A stretch of 64,000 nt of DNA. It comes from Williamsia muralis NBRC 105860 (GTDB lineage: Bacteria; Actinomycetota; Actinomycetes; Mycobacteriales; Mycobacteriaceae). The stretch is from the NCBI RefSeq assembly GCF_001598915.1, contig NZ_BDAP01000001.1, forward strand, positions 930,001-994,000, in the 5' to 3' direction. This document shows positions 1-7,192 of the stretch, piece after piece; the stretch's first letter is position 1, and every line of letters begins with the position of its first letter. Made by a program: the position numbers and the translations under genes. The notes under the pieces are model-generated. The model had not been told where the DNA came from. It worked only from the letters and a program-made list of their open reading frames with translations, and did no database searches.

Positions 1-893
1 CTGTCGAAGCCGCGGATGACGAAACCGTCTGGGCCGCTCGGTGTCGACGTGTAGGTGGCTGCGCCGACCGTCATGGTCACGGTGGATCCACCGTCGGCTT
101 CCTGCCGGGTGGTGAAGGGTATCGGCGCCGGTGGCGTGAAGTCGTAACGCTGTCCCAAGGCACTCCATCGGAGCAGTCCGGTGATGTTGGCACCCGCACG
201 GTCGCCCACGTCTGCGCCGACGCGTGTGAAGGCTGTGCCGTCGGGAGCTCCGGTCTTGCCGAGAATGGAGAAAGGCGCACCGGTTTCCATCCGATTCAGG
301 TCGCCGCGGCTGATGGACGAGGCCCCCAGAGCTCGTAGGAGATCGGCGACGGCCGGTTCGCGACCGGCATTGTTAATCCCGCGGTGGCCGCTGACGACAA
401 CAATCGTGTCATTGCGGTTCCGGTAGCTCTCGGTGATCGACGTGAGCACTCGGACGCCGTCGGCGTTGTTGGGTGCTGTCCCCGAATTGAGCCGGGCGTG
501 GGTGCGGGCATCCAGGACGGCCAGGAGGAGGTTCTGGCGATCGGAGGCGGCGGGCATGCCCTCGCCGTTGACGATGATGGAGGCCGCCGGATTGTCCGAA
601 AGCGTTTCGATCGGGACCCCGAGCACTGGTTCACCGGCGTTCGGGGACAACAGTTGCAACCCGCCTGTCCCAGGTGTGTTCGGCTCAGGTGTGGGGTCGT
701 CTGGTCCGGTCGATCCCGACGACCCGGTGTCCGCCGGTGCGCCATCCGATGATCCGGCTCCGGGGAGGTCGAAGGGAAATGTGGGTTCCGCGCCCGCCAC
801 CCCTGCGTTGAGGAGGGTTGCGACAGTGACGGCCGAGACGAGCAACACCGTGCCCGCTCTGAACCGGGCTGTGCTGCTGCGGCGTGGAAACAA
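1..893 (-). CDS. Exported protein with ILEI/PANDER-like domain, partial (C-terminus beyond the window)
   Basis: The frame reads off the left edge, so the C-terminus is missing. The start is a TTG at 893 preceded by AAAGGAG at an 8-nt spacing; no ATG or GTG lies in frame nearby. Residues 1-35 form a signal peptide (RR, hydrophobic core, then VAGA-EP), followed by a Pro/Gly/Ser/Asp-rich linker to about residue 78. Residues about 105-235 resemble the ILEI/PANDER fold: VLDARTHARLN, IVVVSGHRG, LLRALGASS and GAPFSILGKTG are the typical blocks. That domain is known from vertebrate secreted signalling proteins and from bacterial cell-surface proteins, where its ligand is mostly unknown. I infer a secreted or surface-anchored role. 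The function is unassigned. Confidence 0.75.
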   Translation of the reverse strand, partial: MFPRRSSTARFRAGTVLLVSAVTVATLLNAGVAGAEPTFPFDLPGAGSSDGAPADTGSSGSTGPDDPTPEPNTPGTGGLQLLSPNAGEPVLGVPIETLSDNPAASIIVNGEGMPAASDRQNLLLAVLDARTHARLNSGTAPNNADGVRVLTSITESYRNRNDTIVVVSGHRGINNAGREPAVADLLRALGASSISRGDLNRMETGAPFSILGKTGAPDGTAFTRVGADVGDRAGANITGLLRWSALGQRYDFTPPAPIPFTTRQEADGGSTVTMTVGAATYTSTPSGPDGFVIRGFD

Positions 894-961
894 TTCGGTG
901 GCTCCTTTTACACAGGCAGGAATGGCTGCGGCCACACCCGCATCGCAACCTAGGGGTCGAA

Positions 962-976
962 TGCATATTTTTTGCA
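962..976. promoter_or_regulatory. Shared upstream element TGCATATTTTTTGCA
   Basis: This 15-bp imperfect palindrome (TGC...GCA) recurs with one change at 4117-4131. It starts 69 nt upstream of the TTG start of the leftward exported protein; the other copy lies exactly 69 nt upstream of the lipoprotein start at 4048. Read on the minus strand it ends in TATGCA, which could be a -10 hexamer. I infer a common promoter or operator. The rightward gene at 1110 could also use it. Confidence 0.4.
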
Positions 977-1109
977 ACGCAAAGAACCCCGAACCGTATG
1001 GACGACGACGGGGAACGATTGCAAAAACCATGCGGCGCAGGTGAAGAGTAAGTGTGTCGGTCTCTGGGCCGAGGTAGTACATCGTGTCGCAACCGTAAGG
1101 ACTTGCTCC

Positions 1110-1718
1110 ATGCTCTCTCGCTTCGGACGATTCGCCGCCATCCTTGTGGTGGGCGCAGCACTTTCGGCCGGGGTGCTCGTGCCATCCGGGTCAGCGTCGG
1201 CGCAGCCTGTTGCGCCGGGAGCTCAGTTCAAATACTTCAATATCCATATGCGCTCACCTGACGGAGGCGCAGGTGACGCGCACTGCGTCAGGACTCAACC
1301 CTTCGGACGCGAAGACACCCGATGTGATGCGACCGGATATTACGATGACAGCCAGGCTGCGGGTTTCGTGAACTCCCCTGGAGGAGTGGTCTACAGCCCC
1401 GACGGCCACGGCAACACGTACCTCAAGTTCTATACCAGGGCCGGCGAAGTGATCGAGGGAACCATCCCGTCCCGCGGTTCCGCCGACTTCACGATCTCGA
1501 GTTTCAGATCTCCGGCGTTCGGCGTCTTGGCCCGCACCGGCCAGAAGTTGTATCTGGATGTGAGAACCACTGACCACGGCCAGACCACCGGTGACCGTTG
1601 GTACGACTTCTATCTTCATGGCGACCTCGTGATCAACACCCCGGTGGGCGGCGGTTATCTCGAGGGTCTTTTCGATGACTTCCTGGAAGGCGTCAGCGGC
1701 GCATTCGGTAGCAGCTGA
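1110..1718 (+). CDS. Small secreted protein of unknown function
   Basis: 202 residues starting at ATG 1110, with AAGGA about 10 nt upstream; the frame stays open further upstream, but only this start places the hydrophobic segment at the N-terminus. Residues 1-31 are a typical Sec signal peptide ending ASA-QP. The mature part has two closely spaced cysteines (GDAHC and DTRC) that could form a disulfide, is rich in Gly, Asp and aromatic residues, and has no membrane segment. No known domain is recognised. It is transcribed away from the exported ILEI-like protein, and the two share a 216-bp intergenic region. Confidence 0.7.
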   Translation: MLSRFGRFAAILVVGAALSAGVLVPSGSASAQPVAPGAQFKYFNIHMRSPDGGAGDAHCVRTQPFGREDTRCDATGYYDDSQAAGFVNSPGGVVYSPDGHGNTYLKFYTRAGEVIEGTIPSRGSADFTISSFRSPAFGVLARTGQKLYLDVRTTDHGQTTGDRWYDFYLHGDLVINTPVGGGYLEGLFDDFLEGVSGAFGSS

Positions 1719-1786
1719 GCGCGGCCCGGGGCGTCGGCTCTGCGGTCGAGTGTCCGACCAGACCAATCGTCCAGCCGGGACCGGCC

Positions 1787-2068
1787 TCAAAAGTCGAGGA
1801 CGACCAGCGCCACCAGGACGTTGACCAGGGTTGCCGACACTGCGAATGCGATCGCCCCGGGCCTGGCCGGGCGGAATCGTGCCGCGACGGCGCCGGCCAC
1901 CGCGAGCGTGGCGACCACGGACACCGCGAGTGCAACTGCGCCGGATTCGATCGGAAGACCTTGCAGCAGCGCCGTGACGGCGATCGGGCCGAGGATCAGT
2001 CCGGCGACAACCTGGAGTGTGATGCCGACCGCGCGCTGACCTCGGCGGTTTCCGGCGGTGTCGGTCAT
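1787..2068 (-). CDS. Small integral membrane protein (93 aa)
   Basis: 93 residues with three hydrophobic segments (about residues 14-34, 44-63 and 71-91) separated by short Arg/Pro loops. Its ATG overlaps the stop of the multicopper oxidase gene by 4 nt (ATGA), so it is the third gene of the leftward lipoprotein-oxidase operon and is probably translationally coupled. No family is recognised. The context suggests a role in the membrane near the exported oxidase, but this is inference. Confidence 0.7.
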   Translation of the reverse strand: MTDTAGNRRGQRAVGITLQVVAGLILGPIAVTALLQGLPIESGAVALAVSVVATLAVAGAVAARFRPARPGAIAFAVSATLVNVLVALVVLDF

Positions 2069-3531
2069 GCTTGTTTGTCAACCACTTCCAGCAGCTGCAT
2101 CATGCCGTGGTCCTCGTGGAAGAGGATGTGGCAGTGCATGACGAACTGGCCCGTGAAGTCCTCGAACCGGTGGCGGATGGTGAGTGTTCCGAACGGCGGC
2201 AGCATGGCCGTGTCCCGGTAGTGCTGCTGATCGACCGGTTGGTCGTTGATCGCCACCACTTGAAAGTCGTTGACGTGGATGTGAACTGGGTGAGGCTCGT
2301 AGGTGCGGTTGATGAAATGCCACTCCTCGGTGTCGCCGAGTGTCATCGTTTCGTTGACCACATGGTGGTCGAACATCGCGCCGTTGATGTAGTACATGAA
2401 GTGCTCGGTGTCGCCGGTTCCGCGCGGTTCCATCTCCTCGAAGACGAACTCCCGTCGGCGGTCGATGGCAGCGTCACGCAGGTCGTCGAAGGGGAGCAGT
2501 GCGCCCGGTATGGGCTCGGGTGTCTGCGTGTCTCCCTGCGACACCAGGTTCAGCAGTGGCATCGGTGCGGGCACCATCGACGAGTAGAAGGGGCCGAACT
2601 CATCCCAGCTCAGTGACCGCATCTGATAGGTGCCGATGTTGGCGCCTTCGATGAGTACATCGGCGCGTCCACCCGGCACCACCTCGAGAACGTCGACGGT
2701 GGACACCGAGGTGCGGGCAGAGCCATCGATTCCGATCACATGCATCGGATGTTCATCGAGCTGCAGACGCAGGAACAAGGAACTCGCGTTGATGATGCGC
2801 CACCGTTGCACTTCACCCGGCGCGATCTCGGTGGTGGGTTGGAAGGTGCCGTTGACCAGTGTCTGCTGCAAGCTGTTCGAGCTCTTGTCGCCCGGAACCA
2901 TCTTGCCGTCTTGCATCTCGGTCTGACTCAGGACCAGGAGGCGTTCGGGGCGCCCCTTCACGCCGGGCAGTTCATCGAGCTCGCCGCGCACGATGAGGGC
3001 CCCGAACAGACCGCCGAAAACCTGTGTGTCACTGATGGTGTGCTGATGCGAGTGGTACCAGAACGTGCCCGCGGAATGGTCAGCGGGAAGGTCGTACGAG
3101 TAGTCGAAGGTCTCGCCGGGCTCAATGGCCATGAGGACGTCGTCGCTCGGCTGTTCCGGCGAGACGTGCCATCCGTGTGTGTGCAGGTTGGTGGGCTCGT
3201 CGATGTCGTTGATCAACGACACCTCGATGCGGTCACCCGGTCGCACGTCCAGCGTCGGCCCGGGGTAGCTGCTCTCGTAGGTGACCGCCGAGACCTTCCC
3301 GCCGCCCATGGCCACATCGCTGCGAGCGACCTTCAATTGTGTTTTCAGCGAACCGTTCTCGCTCGCCCGGACACTCGGCTCGAACCAGGTGACCCCGCCC
3401 GCGTTGTCTTTGCCCGAGGCGCATGCGGTGAGGACTGACCCGCCGAGCAGGGGAAGGCCGACGAGCGCTGCGGCTCCGGTGAGGAAACGTCGGCGGTTGA
3501 CCGCTGGGACAGGCAATCTCGGCTCAGCCAT
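2065..3531 (-). CDS. Multicopper oxidase, exported Tat lipoprotein type
   Basis: 488 residues. The N-terminus has a twin-arginine motif (NRRRFLTG, residues 12-19) followed by a lipobox ending at Cys37 (LTAC), so export by Tat and lipid anchoring are likely. All four copper-ligand blocks of three-domain multicopper oxidases are present: HTHGWH (117-122), WYHSHQH (158-164), HPVHIH (414-419) and HCHILFHEDHGMM from 466, giving the type 1 Cys, the trinuclear-centre histidines and an axial Met. Such enzymes couple one-electron oxidation of a substrate (Cu(I), Fe(II), Mn(II) or phenolics) to reduction of O2 to water. The substrate cannot be read here. There is no Met-rich CueO-like insert. The start overlaps the preceding lipoprotein gene by 8 nt. 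Confidence 0.93.
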   Translation of the reverse strand: MAEPRLPVPAVNRRRFLTGAAALVGLPLLGGSVLTACASGKDNAGGVTWFEPSVRASENGSLKTQLKVARSDVAMGGGKVSAVTYESSYPGPTLDVRPGDRIEVSLINDIDEPTNLHTHGWHVSPEQPSDDVLMAIEPGETFDYSYDLPADHSAGTFWYHSHQHTISDTQVFGGLFGALIVRGELDELPGVKGRPERLLVLSQTEMQDGKMVPGDKSSNSLQQTLVNGTFQPTTEIAPGEVQRWRIINASSLFLRLQLDEHPMHVIGIDGSARTSVSTVDVLEVVPGGRADVLIEGANIGTYQMRSLSWDEFGPFYSSMVPAPMPLLNLVSQGDTQTPEPIPGALLPFDDLRDAAIDRRREFVFEEMEPRGTGDTEHFMYYINGAMFDHHVVNETMTLGDTEEWHFINRTYEPHPVHIHVNDFQVVAINDQPVDQQHYRDTAMLPPFGTLTIRHRFEDFTGQFVMHCHILFHEDHGMMQLLEVVDKQA

Positions 3532-4048
3532 CGGTGGGCTCCTTGGTGATGGTGACGGTGCGTGAGGTGGAGCCGATCCCGTTCGCGGTCCAGGTGACGT
3601 CGATCGTGTGTTGCGCCGGTCCGTCGCACGCGAAGACCACCGATGCCCCGATTCCGGTCGGTCCTCCGGCAGGCACCTGGAAAGGCACCTGGTCCTTGAT
3701 GCCCACGGGGAGCAGTTGGCCGTCGAGGCGCAGTTCCACCCCGGTGGCCGATGGTGCGCGCCACCCGACGGTCACCACGGACCGCGGGGGAGTGTCTTTC
3801 AGACACGTGAACGTGGGGAGGACGGTGAAGTCGTCCACCTGTAGTGCGCCGCCCGGATCTGTTGCCGGCACCACGGACGCCGTCGGTGGCGTGGTCCGTG
3901 TCGGGATCGGCGCCAGCCCGTCGCGGCTGTCCGACGAAGACGAATCGTCGTCATTGCATCCGCCGAGCACCAGCAGCAATGCTGCAGTTGTCACCAGCGC
4001 GCCCGTCACACCGGTCCGGGGGGGCAACCGCCACGAGGTACCGCTCAT
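3524..4048 (-). CDS. Lipoprotein of unknown function, first gene of the oxidase operon
   Basis: 174 residues from ATG 4048. A hydrophobic signal is followed by the lipobox LVLGGC and an Asp/Ser-rich stretch (DDDSSSSDS), typical of an actinobacterial lipoprotein. The mature part is beta-rich, with a segment resembling an Ig-like or CARDB-like fold (VTVGWRAPSATGVELRLDG, IDVTWTANGIGSTSRTVTIT) and a Cys pair (FTCLKD, VFACDG). The frame is open further upstream, but only this start gives a proper signal peptide. The stop lies 8 nt inside the oxidase gene, so the products probably act together on the cell surface, for example as an accessory or substrate-binding partner. Confidence 0.75.
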   Translation of the reverse strand: MSGTSWRLPPRTGVTGALVTTAALLLVLGGCNDDDSSSSDSRDGLAPIPTRTTPPTASVVPATDPGGALQVDDFTVLPTFTCLKDTPPRSVVTVGWRAPSATGVELRLDGQLLPVGIKDQVPFQVPAGGPTGIGASVVFACDGPAQHTIDVTWTANGIGSTSRTVTITKEPTDG

Positions 4049-4116
4049 GACTTCGGTGCCGTTGCCGGCAGAGTTCTGGCGTGTTTCGCGCACATGGGGA
4101 TACTTCACCGGCAAGG

Positions 4117-4131
4117 TGCATATTTTTCGCA
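4117..4131. promoter_or_regulatory. Shared upstream element TGCATATTTTTCGCA
   Basis: Second copy of the 15-bp element at 962-976 (14 of 15 identical). It starts exactly 69 nt upstream of the lipoprotein ATG at 4048 and is embedded in a slightly larger inverted repeat (GGTGC ... GCACC). It is a candidate promoter or operator for the lipoprotein-oxidase operon. Confidence 0.4.
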
Positions 4132-4174
4132 TAGGCACCCTTGTCGCCGAGTTCCGGTGCGTCGCCGGGAAGTG

Positions 4175-4669
4175 TCAGCGAGCCCGCACGGGAAAGACAC
4201 GCTGTGACATGACGGGTGCGAACCACAATCGGGACAGATCCATGGTGTCGGTCCGCTTGGCGCTGCTGGGCACGAGGCCGTGCTCGACCCCGCCGGGTGA
4301 CCAGTGGTCGTGCAGATCCTCGGCAGCAAAGATGAACGGCAGCCAGTCGGTCATCTCCTCGGGGCGGGTGAACCCGCCTGCGATGGCCCACAGCACGTCA
4401 TCGGTGCGGTAGGTGAGGAAGTGTTCGCCGTAGGCAGGGCCGAGCCCGTCACCGATCAGGGCCGTGAGCACAAACCACTCGGTGGCGGCCAAGACGTGCT
4501 CGGAAGTGTTCGACCGAGCCAGCTCGTAGTGTTCGTCGACCGAGGCAACCGCATGGTCTTCGTCGAAGAACACCTGGGCCTGACTGATGTCGCGGCCGGC
4601 TCCGACTCGAGCATGGTCGGGCATCCCCAGGACAAAGTAGGCGCTCTGCGGTGTCACCTCATCTCCCAT
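4175..4669 (-). CDS. Conserved-looking hypothetical protein (164 aa)
   Basis: 164 residues starting at ATG 4669. The protein is acidic and soluble, without signal peptide or membrane segment. It is rich in Trp, Phe, His and Asp (FFDEDHAVASVDEHYE, EDLHDHWSPGG) and no family is recognised. Coding character is supported by G/C-ending codons and the lack of a better frame on the other strand. It lies upstream of the lipoprotein-oxidase operon but is separated from it by 126 bp, so it is probably its own unit. Confidence 0.6.
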   Translation of the reverse strand: MGDEVTPQSAYFVLGMPDHARVGAGRDISQAQVFFDEDHAVASVDEHYELARSNTSEHVLAATEWFVLTALIGDGLGPAYGEHFLTYRTDDVLWAIAGGFTRPEEMTDWLPFIFAAEDLHDHWSPGGVEHGLVPSSAKRTDTMDLSRLWFAPVMSQRVFPVRAR

Positions 4670-4832
4670 GGACGCATTGTGTCAGTGCTGTGGCCGCTGC
4701 GCCCGCAGGCGCGAGGGTGAATGGCCACGCACCATTCGCTCCACATGCCGCCGCCCGCTCCGCGTGCAACCGGCTCGTCTGCGAGCACGTGGAGCGAATC
4801 TGGGCGTCGGAGCGGACAGTTACGATGACGCC

Positions 4833-5222
4833 ATGTCATCAGTGCAGATCAATGGGTCCTCGGGTGGACACACCAGCAGTGCAACCGTCTCGCCGGGGGC
4901 GTTGATCTTCACCGCCGGTGCCGCACCCATCGATGCCGAGGGGGCGACGGTCGCGCCGGGTGACGTCACCCGGCAGGCGCATCAGTGCATGGCGAACCTG
5001 CGCGACGCCCTTGCCGATGCGGGCGCCGACCTGACCGACGTCGTGAAGGTCACGGTGTACGTCGCGGAGAAGCTGCAGGCCGATCTGGTGGTTGCGTGGG
5101 ACGCGGTCACCGAGGAGTTCGGCGACCACAAGCCGGCAGGCACCCTCCTCGGGGTGACTGTTCTGGCCTACGACGACCAGCTCGTCGAGATCGAGGCCGT
5201 GGCGGTTCGCCCGGGCTCATGA
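4833..5222 (+). CDS. RidA family protein (YjgF/YER057c/UK114)
   Basis: 129 residues from ATG 4833; the longer upstream frame is not typical of the family. The fold signature runs through the chain: a strand with LIFTAGAAPIDAEG, a helix with QAHQCMANLRDALADAGADLTD, the strand VVKVTVYVAE, and the C-terminal VEIEAVAV. RidA proteins form trimers and hydrolyse reactive enamines/imines made by PLP enzymes; family members lacking the substrate-binding Arg have other roles. The usual C-terminal Arg-containing motif (IPxxRxxVEIE-like) is replaced here by DDQLVEIEA, so deaminase activity is not assured. The stop overlaps the next start (ATGA), so it is coupled to the winged-helix protein. Confidence 0.85.
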   Translation: MSSVQINGSSGGHTSSATVSPGALIFTAGAAPIDAEGATVAPGDVTRQAHQCMANLRDALADAGADLTDVVKVTVYVAEKLQADLVVAWDAVTEEFGDHKPAGTLLGVTVLAYDDQLVEIEAVAVRPGS

Positions 5223-6403
5223 CCCGGTTCGCGATCGGCACCGAGCAGCGTCGCGCACGGCTGATGCGCCGACATCGGCTTCTCCCGGCTGTCCACGCCG
5301 GCTCGCCCGAGGAGGTCGCCGAAGCGGTGGTGGGTCTGCACGCGACCACACCGTCGACCGTCTACATCTCGACGTGGGCGCGGATGGCGCACTTCGACAT
5401 CACCGACATGGAACGTGCGCTCTACGTCGAGCGCACGCTGGTCAAGCAACTGGCGATGCGCCGGACCCTTTTTGTGTTCCCGCGGCCGACACTGGCCGAC
5501 GCGGTGAGTGCGATGGGCACGAGGGTCGCGGCACGCGAACGCACCAACATGCTTCGAGACCTGCGCCGCGACAACAACTTCCCCGACCCCGAGGGGTGGA
5601 TAGCCGAGGCCCGCGGGGCGGTACTGGGTGCCCTCACCGACGGACGGTCGGCCTCGTCGACTGAACTGCGCAACGAGTTGCCCGCACTCGCCGGCGCCAT
5701 CCGGCACGGTGAAGGCAAGTCGTGGGGCGGGGTATCCCAGATGGGGCCCCGCGTTCTCAGTCATCTGAGTGCGGCAGGCGACATCGTGCGCGGTCCCAAT
5801 GACGGCAACTGGTTACGCTCCAAGCCTCGATGGATCTCGATGCAGGACTGGCTCGGTGAAACCCTGCCGATCGAAGACGCCGCGACCGGGCACCGCAACC
5901 TGATCCGGCGATGGTTGCGGCAATTCGGCCCTGGTACCGAAACCGACATCGTGTGGTGGCTGGGATCGACGAAAACTGCTGTCCGCAAAGCGCTGTCGGA
6001 GCTCGACGTGGTGGAGGTGGAGCTTGATGACGGCTCGACCGGGTTCGTGTTGGCCGACGACCTCGACGAGGTGGAACCCGCGCCACCGACTGCGGTGCTG
6101 CTACCCGAACTCGACCCCACCCTGATGGGTTGGAAGCAGCGCGACTGGTATCTCGGCCCGCATGCGGGGCACCTCTTCGACAGCAACGGCAACGGTGGGC
6201 AGACGGTGTGGTGGGATGGCCGCATCATCGGCGGCTGGCATCAGCGGCCAGACGGGTCGATCGGCTTGCATCTGCTCGAGAAGGTCGGTCGGGCCGCCGT
6301 CGACGCGGCAAGGGCGAGGGCACGCGACCTCGAGCTGTTCCTGGGGGAGGCCCGCCCGAAGCCTGGGTATCCAGCGCCTTTTCACAAAACACTCGGTGAA
6401 TGA
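5219..6403 (+). CDS. Winged-helix DNA-binding protein, AlkZ/YcaQ-related (HTH_42)
   Basis: 394 residues. The pattern matches the HTH_42 superfamily, which includes the DNA glycosylases AlkZ and YcaQ: an N-terminal winged helix, a central domain with MRRTLFVFP and LRNELPAL, and a C-terminal part with LLPELDPTLMGWKQRDWYLG and GRIIGGWHQR. Known members excise alkylated or crosslinked bases with a catalytic QxQ or QxD motif in LQAQDP. Here the equivalent block is GLHATTP, so both catalytic Gln residues appear to be missing. It therefore belongs to a related actinobacterial subgroup whose activity I cannot assign. The start overlaps the stop of the RidA gene by 4 nt. Confidence 0.85.
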   Translation: MTRFAIGTEQRRARLMRRHRLLPAVHAGSPEEVAEAVVGLHATTPSTVYISTWARMAHFDITDMERALYVERTLVKQLAMRRTLFVFPRPTLADAVSAMGTRVAARERTNMLRDLRRDNNFPDPEGWIAEARGAVLGALTDGRSASSTELRNELPALAGAIRHGEGKSWGGVSQMGPRVLSHLSAAGDIVRGPNDGNWLRSKPRWISMQDWLGETLPIEDAATGHRNLIRRWLRQFGPGTETDIVWWLGSTKTAVRKALSELDVVEVELDDGSTGFVLADDLDEVEPAPPTAVLLPELDPTLMGWKQRDWYLGPHAGHLFDSNGNGGQTVWWDGRIIGGWHQRPDGSIGLHLLEKVGRAAVDAARARARDLELFLGEARPKPGYPAPFHKTLGE

Positions 6404-6431
6404 CGAGGCCCTCGGTGCGGTGGTTGCCGGT

Positions 6432-6449
6432 TCACAGGAAGCTCCCAGC
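6432..6449 (+). promoter_or_regulatory. Candidate PhoP box upstream of phoP
   Basis: TCACAGG-AAGC-TCCCAGC is a 7-4-7 direct repeat; each half matches 6 of 7 bases of the TCACAGC half-site described for mycobacterial PhoP. A weaker third half (TGGCAGT, 6454-6460) continues the 11-bp periodicity. It lies 45 nt upstream of the phoP start, which suggests autoregulation. Confidence 0.6.
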
Positions 6450-6493
6450 TTGCTGGCAGTTTCTCAAAAGTATGGGTCGGCAGAGTAGGTGCC

Positions 6494-7192
6494 ATGAGTG
6501 ATCAGGGTGCACGAGTGCTGGTGGTGGACGACGAACCGAATATTCTCGAACTGTTGTCGGTGTCTCTGAAGTTCCAGGGGTTCGATGTCCGGACAGCGCC
6601 GGACGGCCCTCGTGCCATCGACCGTGCCCGGACCTTTCGCCCGGATGCCCTCATCCTGGACGTGATGATGCCGGGGATGGACGGGTTCGGCCTGCTGCGT
6701 CGCCTCCGGGCCGACGGAGTGGAAGCGCCCGCGTTGTTCTTGACGGCCCGCGATTCCCTGGAAGACAAGGTCACCGGGCTGACCATCGGGGGAGACGACT
6801 ACGTCACCAAGCCGTTCAGTCTCGAAGAGGTGGTGGCGCGTCTGCGAGTTTTGTTGCGGCGCGGAGGTTTCGGTGAGAAGCCGGCGCAGAATCCGCGTAT
6901 CACCTTTGCCGACATAGAGCTCGACGACGACACCCACGAGGTGTGGAAGAACGGGGAGCTGGTCTCCTTGTCGCCGACCGAGTTCACCCTGTTGCGCTAC
7001 TTCATGATCAATGCCGGAACCGTCCTGTCGAAGCCGCGAATCCTCGACCATGTCTGGAATTACGACTTCGGTGGCGAGGTCAACGTCGTCGAATCGTATG
7101 TCTCCTACCTCCGCCGCAAAGTCGACACCGGCGACCGGCGGCTCATCCACACACTGCGGGGCGTGGGTTACGTGATGCGCGAGCCACGGTGA
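6494..7192 (+). CDS. phoP: Two-component response regulator PhoP
   Basis: 232 residues, OmpR/PhoB family. The receiver domain has the acidic pair in VVDDEPN, the phosphoacceptor Asp56 in LILDVMMPGMDG, Thr in LTARDS and Lys in YVTKPFS. The C-terminal winged helix (about 130-232) has the SPTEFTLLRYF and LDHVWNYDFGG blocks and ends GVGYVMREPR. The chain is close to M. tuberculosis PhoP as I recall it, including LLSVSLKFQGF and NVVESYVSYLRRK. PhoP controls lipid, secretion and acid-response genes in mycobacteria. Identity is supported by the PhoP box upstream, the overlapping sensor kinase, and the HIT gene next to it, as in the Rv0757-Rv0759c order. TcrX-like regulators are the main alternative. 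Confidence 0.9.
   Translation: MSDQGARVLVVDDEPNILELLSVSLKFQGFDVRTAPDGPRAIDRARTFRPDALILDVMMPGMDGFGLLRRLRADGVEAPALFLTARDSLEDKVTGLTIGGDDYVTKPFSLEEVVARLRVLLRRGGFGEKPAQNPRITFADIELDDDTHEVWKNGELVSLSPTEFTLLRYFMINAGTVLSKPRILDHVWNYDFGGEVNVVESYVSYLRRKVDTGDRRLIHTLRGVGYVMREPR

Noticed and set aside
1821-2039. Short plus-strand frame opposite the 93-aa membrane protein
   Set aside because: The minus-strand gene is coupled to the oxidase by an ATGA overlap and encodes convincing membrane helices.
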